64,000 nt of DNA from Streptomyces piniterrae (GTDB lineage: Bacteria > Actinomycetota > Actinomycetes > Streptomycetales > Streptomycetaceae): NCBI RefSeq assembly GCF_005048155.1, contig NZ_SUMB01000006.1, positions 1-64,000 on the forward strand. Reading direction: 5' to 3'. The position numbers were made by a program, and so were the translations under genes. The notes below the pieces were generated by a model. That model saw only the letters and a list, made by a program, of their open reading frames with translations, was not told the DNA's origin and did not search any database. Below, piece by piece: positions 14,906-23,852 of the stretch; positions within the stretch are counted from its first letter, which is position 1, and every line of letters starts with the position of its first letter.

Positions 14906-16551
14906 ACCCCACCGCCCCAAACCACTCCGCCTCCGGTCAGGTCACCTTCCTCGGTGCCGGCCCGGGAGACCCGGGTCTGCTGACGCTGCGTGCCGTGGAG
15001 GCGCTGGCCCAGGCGGACGTGTTGATCGCCGACCCACAGGTGCTGGACGTCGTGCGTGTGCATGCGCGCGCACAGGTGGACACGCCACTGCAGGCGTCAG
15101 CTGACGAGGCGTCAATCCCCGCCGACATCCCTACGCTTCGGGACACCGCCAATCTTGTCATGGCGGCCGCCCGTGCGGGCAAGCGGGTCGTACGTGCGGT
15201 CAGCGGCGACCCCGGCCTCGACGGCTATGTCGCCGAGGAGATGCTGGCGTGCGCCGCCGAGGGCATCGTCTTCGAGGTCGTGCCCGGCATCGCCGCGGCC
15301 GTCGGTGTGCCCGCGTACGCCGGTGTGCCGCTGCGCGACGCCCAGGGCACCGACGTCCGCTTCATCGACGCGCGCACCGCGGACGACCGCTGCTGGACCG
15401 AGGTCGGCGCCAGCGACGCCACCGCCGTGGTGTCCACCAGCCTCGACTCGGTGGCCGCGGCCGCCGGCGAGCTGGTGTCCGCGGGTCGCAAGCCGGACAC
15501 CCCGATGACCGTCACGGTCGCCGGCACCACCACCCGGCAGCGCACCTGGGCCGCCACCCTCGGGTCGGTCGCCCAGGTCCTCAAGGCCGCCAAGGTGCTG
15601 CCGTCGCCCGATGGCGGCCAGCCGGTCATAGCCGTGGTCGGTGAGCGGAGCGCCGCGGCGCAGCGCGACCAGCTGTCGTGGTTCGAGTCCAAGCCGCTGT
15701 TCGGCTGGCGGGTACTCGTACCGCGCACGAAGGAGCAGGCCGCGTCGCTCTCCGACCAGCTCGTCTCCTACGGCGCGGTGCCGCACGAGGTCCCGACGAT
15801 CGCCGTCGAACCGCCGCGTACCCCGCAGCAGATGGAGCGCGCGGTCAAGGGCCTGGTCACCGGCCGCTATGAGTGGATCGCCTTCACCTCGGTCAACGCC
15901 GTCAAGGCCGTCCGGGAGAAGTTCGAGGAGTACGGCCTGGACGCCCGCGCGTTCGCCGGCATCAAGGTCGCGGCGGTCGGCGAGCAGACCGCCAAGGCCC
16001 TGATCGCCTTCGGCGTGAAGCCGGATCTCGTCCCGTCGGGCGAGCAGTCCGCCGCCGGACTCCTGGAGGACTGGCCGCCCTACGACCCGGTCTTCGACCC
16101 GATCGACCGCGTCTTCCTGCCGCGCGCCGACATCGCCACCGAGACGCTGGTGGCCGGCCTGATCGAGCTGGGCTGGGAGGTCGACGACGTCACCGCCTAC
16201 CGGACCGTGCGTGCCTCGCCGCCGCCGGCCGAGACCCGTGAGGCGATCAAGGGCGGCGGTTTCGACGCCGTGCTGTTCACATCGTCCTCGACCGTGCGGA
16301 ACCTCGTCGGCATCGCCGGCAAGCCGCACAACGTGACCGTGATCGCCTGTATCGGCCCGGCCACCGCCAAGACCGCCGAGGAGCACGGGCTGCGCGTGGA
16401 CGTCATGTCGCCCGAGCCCTCGGTGCACAAGCTGGCCGAGGCGCTCGCGGACTTCGGGGCGGCGCGGCGCGATGCCGCGATCGAGGCCGGGGACCCGGTC
16501 ACCCGGCCCAGCGAGCGGCGGCCCGGATCGCGCCGCCGGGCCCGCAGCTGA
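14902..16551 (+). CDS. hemD: Bifunctional uroporphyrinogen-III C-methyltransferase/uroporphyrinogen-III synthase
   Basis: 549 residues with two fused enzymes. Residues about 12-250 are a SUMT (CobA) domain that methylates uroporphyrinogen III with SAM; VTFLGAGPGDPGLLTLRAVE is its P-loop and VVPGIAAAVGVPAYAG its second motif. Residues about 270-525 are HemD, which cyclises hydroxymethylbilane with ring inversion (FTSVNAVKAVREKFEEYG; VLFTSSSTVRNLVGIAG). The fusion is common in actinobacteria and places siroheme/cobalamin and heme branches together. The start is TTG at 14902, overlapping the hemC TGA, so translation is coupled. A strong terminator follows. Confidence 0.96.
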   Translation: MNPTAPNHSASGQVTFLGAGPGDPGLLTLRAVEALAQADVLIADPQVLDVVRVHARAQVDTPLQASADEASIPADIPTLRDTANLVMAAARAGKRVVRAVSGDPGLDGYVAEEMLACAAEGIVFEVVPGIAAAVGVPAYAGVPLRDAQGTDVRFIDARTADDRCWTEVGASDATAVVSTSLDSVAAAAGELVSAGRKPDTPMTVTVAGTTTRQRTWAATLGSVAQVLKAAKVLPSPDGGQPVIAVVGERSAAAQRDQLSWFESKPLFGWRVLVPRTKEQAASLSDQLVSYGAVPHEVPTIAVEPPRTPQQMERAVKGLVTGRYEWIAFTSVNAVKAVREKFEEYGLDARAFAGIKVAAVGEQTAKALIAFGVKPDLVPSGEQSAAGLLEDWPPYDPVFDPIDRVFLPRADIATETLVAGLIELGWEVDDVTAYRTVRASPPPAETREAIKGGGFDAVLFTSSSTVRNLVGIAGKPHNVTVIACIGPATAKTAEEHGLRVDVMSPEPSVHKLAEALADFGAARRDAAIEAGDPVTRPSERRPGSRRRARS

Positions 16552-16574
16552 CGGCGGTACGCACCGACGTGTTC

Positions 16575-16612
16575 CGCGCCCCGCGCCCGGCTCTGACCGG
16601 GCGCGGGGCGCG
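16575..16612 (+). terminator. Terminator of the rex-hemACD operon
   Basis: CGCGCCCCGCGCCCGG (16575-16590) pairs perfectly with 16597-16612 around a six-base loop, 23 bases after the hemD stop. It separates hemD from hemB, so hemB probably has its own promoter in 16613-16692. Confidence 0.85.
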
Positions 16613-16692
16613 TCGCGTGACAACGCCGACCCGGGCGGGCGCCGACGCTGCGTTGGCAAAGAAGGCTGCGGGGCGGGCGTAGCGTGGTGGAC

Positions 16693-17682
<990 letters not shown>

Positions 17683-17733
17683 CCCATCTGGCTCGGCGAC
17701 GCTGTTTGGGGGAGTCGAGGGGCGCGCATTCTT

Positions 17734-17752
17734 GATCATGAGCAGCATGATC
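17734..17752 (+). repeat. GATCATG palindrome upstream of the S15-type hydrolase
   Basis: GATCATG (17734-17740), AGCAG, CATGATC (17746-17752): a perfect seven-base inverted repeat about 55 bases before the predicted start. The spacing suits an operator; the regulator is unknown. Confidence 0.4.
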
Positions 17753-17804
17753 ATGCGCAGTGGATCTGCGCCCCAACTTCCCTGAAGAGAAGAGCACTTC
17801 GGAC

Positions 17805-19442
17805 GTGTTACGTTCCCGCATTGCACGATGCGCGGTGGTTCCGGCCACCGCGCTTGCCATATCCATGGCCGGCCCCGCCGTCGCCGAGCAGAGGCCGTCG
17901 GCCGAGGCCCGGCCATCGGCCCCGGTATCGGCCGCGGCCCCCTTCCAGCTGGTGAAGATCCCCGGCGCCGGCGGCGTGAAGCTGGACGGTGCCGCCTGGA
18001 TCCACCCGGACGCCGGCCCCCGCCCCGCGATCGTCCTGCCGTCCCCCTGGACGCAGTTCGGCTGGCACACCTACTCGGTCATGGCGACGAAGTACGCGCT
18101 GGCCGGCTACAACGTCCTCGCGTACTCGGCCCGCGGCTTCGGCTTCTCGGAGGGCGAGGTCGACGCGGGCGGCCCCCTGGACGTCCAGGACGGCTCCAAG
18201 GCGCTGGACTACCTCATCGCGCACGCGCCGGGCCGCACCACCAAGGTCGGTTTCGCCGGCCTGTCGTACGGTTCCGGCCTGAGCCAGCTGATCGCCGCCC
18301 ACGACCCCAGGGTCGACGCGGTCGCCGCGCTGAGCACCTGGGGCGACCTGGGCGAGTCGTTCTACGAGAACCGCACGCGCCATGTCGCCTCCGTACGGGC
18401 CCTCAAGACGATCGCGGCCGGCGCCCGCCTCAGCCCGCGCACCCGCCAGGAGTTCGCGGACCTCCTCGCCAACCGCAACATCCCGCAGGCGCTGGCCTGG
18501 GCGAAGGCGCGCTCCCCGCAGACATACGTCAAGCAGCTCAACAAGCGGCGGGTGCCGGTGCTTTACGCCCAGGCGTGGCACGAGACGCTCTTTCCCCCGA
18601 ACCAGTCGCTGAAGACGTTCAACGGCCTGACCGGCCCCAAGCGGATCGATATGTCCATCGGGGACCACGCCGGCCCTGAGATGACCGGCCTCGGCGGTCT
18701 GCCCAACCACGTGGCCGATGACGCCAAGCGCTGGTTCGACCGCTTCCTCAAGGGCGAGCGCAACGGCATCGACACCGAGGGCCAGGTCAACAGCCAGGTG
18801 ATGTGGAAGTACCTGCCGTGGCTGCGGGAGACCCGGCCCAACTGGGGTGCGTTCACGGAGGGCACGCAGCGGCTGAACCTGACCACGCCGGGGCGCAAGG
18901 GCGCGGACGGCGGGCTGAGCACCGCGCCGTCGACCGGCTGGCGCATGCCCTTCACGTCCGGTGAGGACACCACCGCGAGTGCCGCCGGCAGCATCGTCTT
19001 CGTCGCCGGCTTCAAGGAGATGGCCGGCCTCCCGAAGTCGTACCGGACGAACACCATCTCCCGTGCGCACGCGGCGGTCTGGGCCGGCGAGCCGGTGAAG
19101 TCGACCACCCGGCTGCGCGGCGCGCCGAAGCTGCGCCTGACGTACACCCCGACCACCGCCCGGTCGACGATCTTCGCCTACCTCTTCGACGTCGACGAGC
19201 GCGGCAAGGGGCACATCATCACGCATGCCCCGTTCACCTCACTGGACGGCGCGGCAGGGCGTCCGGTGACGGCCGACATCACGCTCCAGGCGGCCGCGTA
19301 CGACGTGCCGAAGGGGCACCGGCTGATGCTGGCCGTGGACGGCAAGGACCAGCTCTACGGCGACGCGAACGGCTCCGGCGGCGGCATCACGGTCACCTCG
19401 CCCAAGGCCCGGCCGTCCTACCTGGACGTACCGACCGGCTGA
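17805..19442 (+). CDS. Secreted alpha/beta hydrolase of the X-Pro dipeptidyl-peptidase (S15/CocE) family
   Basis: About 545 residues from GTG 17805; GTG 17760 is in frame but would put extra residues before the signal peptide. LRSRIARCAVVPATALAISM then AGPAVA is a Sec signal peptide. The hydrolase domain has the nucleophile elbow GLSYGSG near residue 150, and the C-terminal beta-sandwich (residues about 400-545) is the galactose-binding-like domain of S15/CocE enzymes. It should cleave peptides or esters outside the cell. The second codon is TTA, the leucine codon read only by the bldA tRNA, which suggests translation tied to development. It is monocistronic and convergent with argS. Confidence 0.87.
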   Translation: MLRSRIARCAVVPATALAISMAGPAVAEQRPSAEARPSAPVSAAAPFQLVKIPGAGGVKLDGAAWIHPDAGPRPAIVLPSPWTQFGWHTYSVMATKYALAGYNVLAYSARGFGFSEGEVDAGGPLDVQDGSKALDYLIAHAPGRTTKVGFAGLSYGSGLSQLIAAHDPRVDAVAALSTWGDLGESFYENRTRHVASVRALKTIAAGARLSPRTRQEFADLLANRNIPQALAWAKARSPQTYVKQLNKRRVPVLYAQAWHETLFPPNQSLKTFNGLTGPKRIDMSIGDHAGPEMTGLGGLPNHVADDAKRWFDRFLKGERNGIDTEGQVNSQVMWKYLPWLRETRPNWGAFTEGTQRLNLTTPGRKGADGGLSTAPSTGWRMPFTSGEDTTASAAGSIVFVAGFKEMAGLPKSYRTNTISRAHAAVWAGEPVKSTTRLRGAPKLRLTYTPTTARSTIFAYLFDVDERGKGHIITHAPFTSLDGAAGRPVTADITLQAAAYDVPKGHRLMLAVDGKDQLYGDANGSGGGITVTSPKARPSYLDVPTG

Positions 19443-19475
19443 GGCCGCGACAAGCCGCCGGGACGCCGCCCGGGG

Positions 19476-19513
19476 CGTGTGCGACGGGTCCGCCGCCGGA
19501 CCCGTCGCACACG
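19476..19513. terminator. Bidirectional terminator between the hydrolase and argS
   Basis: A perfect 16-pair stem (CGTGTGCGACGGGTCC with its complement at 19498-19513) around GCCGCC lies between two convergent stop codons, so it can serve both strands. Confidence 0.88.
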
Positions 19514-19530
19514 TTCACAGAGCTCCGGGC

Positions 19531-21306
19531 TCAGAGGCGGCCCGGCGTCCGGATCCCCAGCAGCGCCATGCCCTTGTGCAGCGTGCGGGCCGTCAGGTCG
19601 ACCAGGAACAGACGGTTCTCGAAGACCTCCGTCGTGTTCTGGTCGCTGATCACCTGGCAGTGGTCGTAGAAGGTCGTCAGGTGCGACGCCAGCTGGTACA
19701 GGTACGCGGCCAGCTTGTGCGGCTCGTACGCCGCGGCGACCTCGGAGAGGACCTCGGCGAACTGGTCCAGGTGCAGGCCGAGCGCCCGCTCGGCCGGGGC
19801 CAGCGCCAACTCGGGGTGGGCGACCGGCTTGGCGTCGCCCGCCTTGCGCAGGATCGACTGGACACGGGCGTAGGCGTACTGGAGGTAGACGGACGTGTCG
19901 CCGTTCAGGGAGACCATCTGGTCCAGGTCGAACTTGTAGTCCCGGACCGCGGACGTCGACAGGTCGGCGTACTTGACCGCGCCGATGCCGACGTACTGGC
20001 CGTTCTCGACGATCTCCGCCTCGGTCAGGCCCACCTTGCCGGCCTTCTCCCGCACCACGGTCGTGGCCCGCTCCACCGCCTCGTCCAGCAGGTCGACCAG
20101 CCGGACCGTCTCGCCCTCACGGGTCTTGAACGGCTTGCCGTCCTTGCCGAGGACCGTGCCGAACGCGAGCTGCACCGCCTCGACCTTGTCGCCCAGCCAG
20201 CCGGCCCGGCGGGCGGTCTCGAAGACCATCTTGAAGTGCAGGGACTGACGGACGTCCACGACGTACAGCAGGGTGTCGGCGCCCAGGTTCTGGACCCGGT
20301 CGCGGATCGCGGAGAGGTCCGTGGCGGCGTAGCCGTAGCCGCCGTTGGACTTCTGGACGATCAGCGGGACCTGATTGCCGTCCGGGCCCTTGACGTCGTC
20401 GAAGAAGACGCAGAGCGCACCCTCGGAGCGGACCGCGACACCGGACTCCTCCAGGAGCCGGCAGGTCTCCGCCAGCATGTCGTTGTAGCCGGACTCGCCG
20501 ACGATGTCGGGGTCCCGGATCTCCATGTCCAGCTTGTTGAAGACCGAGTAGAAGTAGATCTTCGACTCGTCGACGAACCGCTGCCACAGGGCGCGGGTCT
20601 CCTCGTCGCCCGCCTGGAGTTCGACGACCCGCTGCCGGGCCCGCTCCTTGAACTCCGGGTCGGAGTCGAAGACGGCACGCGACGCCTTGTAGAGCCGGTT
20701 CAGGTTGGAGATGGCCTCTTCACCGGAGACCTCGACGTCCGTGCCGCCCTTGTGGTCCAGCTCGTGCGGGTGCTCGATCAGATACTGGATGAGCATGCCG
20801 AACTGGGTGCCCCAGTCGCCGATGTGGTGCCGGCGGATGACCTTCTCGCCGGTGAACTCCAGGATCTCGCTCATCGCCGCGCCGATCACCGCCGACCGGA
20901 GATGGCCCACGTGCATCTCCTTGGCGACGTTCGGCTGCGCGAAGTCGATCACCGTGGTGCCGGATTCCGCGGCGTACGGGACGCCCAGGCGATCGTCGAC
21001 GGCGCGCGCGGCGAGCGTCTTGATGATCGCCTCGTCGGTGAGGGTGATGTTGAGGAAGCCGGGCCCGGAGACCTCGATCTCCTTGATCAGATCGGGCGCC
21101 TCGAGGCCGTCGACCACCTTGCCGGCCAGCTCGCGCGGGTTGCCCTTGAGCTTCTTCGCCAGCGCGAGCATGCCGTTCGCCTGGAAATCGGCCCGGTCGC
21201 TACGTCGCAGCAACGGGTCCGCGGAGCCGGCCTCCGGCAGGGCTGCCGAGAGGGCGTCCGCGACGCGCTGATTGACCGAAGCTGCGAGGGAAGTGACCGA
21301 GGCCAT
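19531..21306 (-). CDS. argS: Arginyl-tRNA synthetase
   Basis: A 591-residue class I synthetase from ATG 21306; the longer open frame adds an unneeded N-terminus. The ArgRS-specific N-terminal Add1 domain (SVTSLAASVNQRVADALSA) comes first, followed by the HIGH equivalent in KEMHVGHLRSAVIG, the Rossmann catalytic fold, and a C-terminal anticodon-binding domain rich in helices (LGLHLDQFAEVLSEVAAAYE). It charges tRNA-Arg. It is divergent from lysS with a shared control region of about 217 bases. Confidence 0.96.
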   Translation of the reverse strand: MASVTSLAASVNQRVADALSAALPEAGSADPLLRRSDRADFQANGMLALAKKLKGNPRELAGKVVDGLEAPDLIKEIEVSGPGFLNITLTDEAIIKTLAARAVDDRLGVPYAAESGTTVIDFAQPNVAKEMHVGHLRSAVIGAAMSEILEFTGEKVIRRHHIGDWGTQFGMLIQYLIEHPHELDHKGGTDVEVSGEEAISNLNRLYKASRAVFDSDPEFKERARQRVVELQAGDEETRALWQRFVDESKIYFYSVFNKLDMEIRDPDIVGESGYNDMLAETCRLLEESGVAVRSEGALCVFFDDVKGPDGNQVPLIVQKSNGGYGYAATDLSAIRDRVQNLGADTLLYVVDVRQSLHFKMVFETARRAGWLGDKVEAVQLAFGTVLGKDGKPFKTREGETVRLVDLLDEAVERATTVVREKAGKVGLTEAEIVENGQYVGIGAVKYADLSTSAVRDYKFDLDQMVSLNGDTSVYLQYAYARVQSILRKAGDAKPVAHPELALAPAERALGLHLDQFAEVLSEVAAAYEPHKLAAYLYQLASHLTTFYDHCQVISDQNTTEVFENRLFLVDLTARTLHKGMALLGIRTPGRL

Positions 21307-21523
21307 GGAGAGAAGCTCGCTTCCAGAAGGAGGGGAGTCGTTGGAGTGGAAAGGGTTTGCCAACGAGTATCCCACGCGGCTACCACTGAATTTCCGTCCT
21401 GGAGTCGTCTGGGAGAATGGCACCGTCAGGCTTTTGAACGCCGGACGGCGCCACCGGGCGCAGGGCGCAGCTTTCATTGGCGGAAGCTTCGGGAAACAGC
21501 TTCAGGAAGAGGAAGGGCCGATC
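21307..21523. promoter_or_regulatory. Divergent argS/lysS promoter region
   Basis: 217 noncoding bases between the two synthetase start codons, more A+T-rich than the genes. I looked for a T-box (specifier loop and the conserved TGG-containing bulge) and did not see one. Confidence 0.6.
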
Positions 21524-23317
21524 GTGGCTCAGCAGAGCACCGAGACCGACTGGGTCTCCAGGTTCGCGGACGAGGTCATTGCCGAGGCGGAGCGCCGCGC
21601 CCCCGGCAAAGTGACATCGGGTGCTTCCGCACCGGGGACATCGGGTGCTTCCGCACCGGGGACAGTGATCGTCTGCGCCTCGGGTCTGAGCCCCTCCGGC
21701 CCGATCCACCTCGGCAACCTCCGCGAGGTGATGACCCCGCACCTGGTCGCGGACGAGATCCGCCGCCGCGGGTACGAGTGCCTCCACATCCTCTCCTGGG
21801 ACGACTACGACCGGTACCGCAAGGTCCCGGCCGGTATCGACCCCTCCTGGGCGGAGCACATCGGCAAGCCGCTGACCTCCGTGCCGGCCCCGCCCGGCAG
21901 CCCGTACGGCAGCTGGGCCGAGCACTACAAGGCCGCCATGGAGGAGTCGCTGGCCGAGCTCGGCATCGAGTACCGCGGCATCAGCCAGACCGAGCAGTAC
22001 ACCTCCGGCGTCTACCGCGAGCAGGTGCTGCACGCGATGAAGCACCGCGCGGAGATCGACGCCGTCCTGGACCGCTACCGCACCAAGGACAAGGCCGGCA
22101 GCAAGCCGAACCAGCAGAAGCAGAAGCAGCAGCAGAAGCCGGTCGACGAGGCCGAGTTGGAGGCCGCCGAGGGCTCCGGCGCGGCCACCGAGGACGACGG
22201 CAGCGCCGGCGGCGCGGGCTACTTCCCGTACAAGCCGTACTGCACGGTCTGCGAGAAGGACCTGACCACCGTCACCTCGTACGACGACGAGTCGACGGAG
22301 ATGGCCTACACCTGCACCGCCTGCGGCCACTCCGAGACCGTCCTGCTGCGCGAGTTCGACCACGGCAAGCTGGTCTGGAAGGTCGACTGGCCGATGCGCT
22401 GGGCCTACGAGGGCGTGATCTTCGAGCCGAGCGGCGTGGACCACTCCTCGCCCGGCTCGTCGTACGTCGTCGGCGGCCAGATCGTGCGCGAGGTCTTCGA
22501 CGGCGCACAGCCCATCGGCCCCATGTACGCCTTCGTCGGCATCAGCGGCATGGCCAAGATGTCGTCCTCCAAGGGCGGCGTGCCCACCCCGGGCGACGCG
22601 CTGAAGATCATGGAGGCGCCGCTGCTGCGCTGGCTGTACGCCCGCCGCAAGCCCAACCAGGCCTTCAAGATCGCCTTCGACCAGGAGATCCAGCGGCTCT
22701 ACGACGAGTGGGACGCCCTGGAGCGCAAGATCGCGGACGGCACGGCACAGCCCGCCGACGAAGCGGCCTACTCCCGGGCCGTCGGCACCGCCGCCGGCCG
22801 GCTGCCCAAGACGCCGCGCCCGCTGCCGTACCGCACGCTGGCCTCCGTCATGGACATCACCGCCGGCCATGACGAGCAGACGCTGCGCATCCTCAGCGAC
22901 CTCGACCCGGACAACCCGGTCACCTCGCTCGACGAGACCCGGCCGCGGCTGGACAGGGCCGAGTACTGGATCACCACCCAGGTGCCGGCCGAGCAGCGCA
23001 CGATCGTGCGCGACGAGCCGGACAAGGAGTTGCTGGGCTCGCTGGACGAGGCGGCGCGCGAGTCGATCCGGCTGCTGCTCGACGGCCTGGACGAGCACTG
23101 GTCGCTGGACGGCCTGACCACGCTGGTCTACGGCGTGCCGAAGGTCCAGGCGGGCCTCGAACCGGACGCCAAGCCGACGCCGGAGCTGAAGGTCGCGCAG
23201 CGCGCGTTCTTCGCACTGCTGTACCGGCTGCTGGTGAGCCGGGAGACCGGGCCGCGACTGCCCACGCTGCTGCTGGCGGTGGGTGCGGAGCGGGTGCGGC
23301 GGCTGCTGGGCGGCTGA
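21524..23317 (+). CDS. lysS: Class I lysyl-tRNA synthetase
   Basis: A 597-residue archaeal-type class I LysRS, as in streptomycetes (most bacteria use class II). The HIGH motif is SGPIHLGNLREVM and the KMSKS motif is AKMSSSKGGVPTPGD. A zinc ribbon is formed by YCTVCEKDL and YTCTACGHSE. An insertion around residues 190-230 is Gln/Lys-rich, then acidic (NQQKQKQQQKPVDEAELEAA). Near residues 31-46 an eight-residue unit TSGASAPG occurs twice, from a 24-base duplication. The GTG at 21524 follows AGGAAGAGGAAGGG. Confidence 0.96.
   Translation: MAQQSTETDWVSRFADEVIAEAERRAPGKVTSGASAPGTSGASAPGTVIVCASGLSPSGPIHLGNLREVMTPHLVADEIRRRGYECLHILSWDDYDRYRKVPAGIDPSWAEHIGKPLTSVPAPPGSPYGSWAEHYKAAMEESLAELGIEYRGISQTEQYTSGVYREQVLHAMKHRAEIDAVLDRYRTKDKAGSKPNQQKQKQQQKPVDEAELEAAEGSGAATEDDGSAGGAGYFPYKPYCTVCEKDLTTVTSYDDESTEMAYTCTACGHSETVLLREFDHGKLVWKVDWPMRWAYEGVIFEPSGVDHSSPGSSYVVGGQIVREVFDGAQPIGPMYAFVGISGMAKMSSSKGGVPTPGDALKIMEAPLLRWLYARRKPNQAFKIAFDQEIQRLYDEWDALERKIADGTAQPADEAAYSRAVGTAAGRLPKTPRPLPYRTLASVMDITAGHDEQTLRILSDLDPDNPVTSLDETRPRLDRAEYWITTQVPAEQRTIVRDEPDKELLGSLDEAARESIRLLLDGLDEHWSLDGLTTLVYGVPKVQAGLEPDAKPTPELKVAQRAFFALLYRLLVSRETGPRLPTLLLAVGAERVRRLLGG
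21614..21661 (+). repeat. Perfect 24-base tandem duplication inside lysS
   Basis: ACATCGGGTGCTTCCGCACC followed by GGGG is repeated exactly once, adding eight residues (TSGASAPG twice) before the HIGH motif. The two copies are identical, so the duplication is recent or maintained. Confidence 0.9.
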
Positions 23318-23597
23318 GCCGGCCGGCTGAGCTGTTTGGCCGAGCTGCCTGGCCGAGCGGCTTGGCTGCCAGGCGCCGATGAGCCATGCGGGGTGGCGGG
23401 CCCGTCCTGCGGCCGTGCGCCCCGCCATGCGCCCCTCTGTGCGCCCCTCCGTGCGCCCTGCCGTTGAGTCGTAGGACCCGACGGCGGGCGTGCGACCCAG
23501 GGGTGAGGACATGGTCGCCCCCCGGTATGAGCCATTGGGGGAACGGGTTCGACCCCGGCATGACGACTGTCGGGGCCGGGCCCGTCATGCTCGATTC
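23318..23597 (+). other. Intergenic region after lysS, low-complexity
   Basis: 280 bases with repeated CTGAGC/TTGGCCGAGC units and then several near-copies of TGCGCCCCTC (23400-23460). No gene was found. GCCGGCCGGC directly after lysS could form a small hairpin. It probably contains the promoter of the following small membrane protein. Confidence 0.4.
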
Positions 23598-23825
23598 ATG
23601 AGAGCAATCATCGGATTCATTGCCTTCATCGTCATGATCCAGGGGGCTATGGGCTTCATCGGCCAGGTGTTCTTCGACGGCGCCTGGGGTCTGCTGCCCC
23701 ACTGGTTCGACCTGCCGTCGGTCGCCTATCTCGGCATCTTCGCGGCGGGCGCGGCGCTCGGCGTCTGGACCGACGTGGACAAGAAGCGCAAGCAGCGGGA
23801 GATAGCCGCGCGGGGGGCGGCGTAA
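23598..23825 (+). CDS. Small membrane protein, 75 residues
   Basis: Starts at ATG 23598. Two hydrophobic segments (RAIIGFIAFIVMIQGAMGFI at residues 2-21 and SVAYLGIFAAGAALGVW near 41-57) flank a short aromatic loop. The tail is charged (DKKRKQREIAARGAA) and presumably cytoplasmic. I recognise no domain. It precedes the barstar-domain gene by 27 bases and may be cotranscribed with it. Confidence 0.7.
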   Translation: MRAIIGFIAFIVMIQGAMGFIGQVFFDGAWGLLPHWFDLPSVAYLGIFAAGAALGVWTDVDKKRKQREIAARGAA

Positions 23826-23852
23826 GGGCCGACGCCAGGATCACCGGCGGGC

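Noticed and set aside
21307..21523. Possible T-box riboswitch between argS and lysS
   Set aside because: No specifier stem, no conserved T-box sequence and no terminator/antiterminator pair could be found.
19477..22872. An 1131-codon plus-strand frame across argS and lysS
   Set aside because: It runs antisense to argS and out of frame through lysS, and its low-complexity sequence matches no family.
23545..23580. A GGGTTCGACCCC sequence resembling a tRNA T-arm
   Set aside because: No acceptor stem, D-arm or anticodon arm surrounds it.
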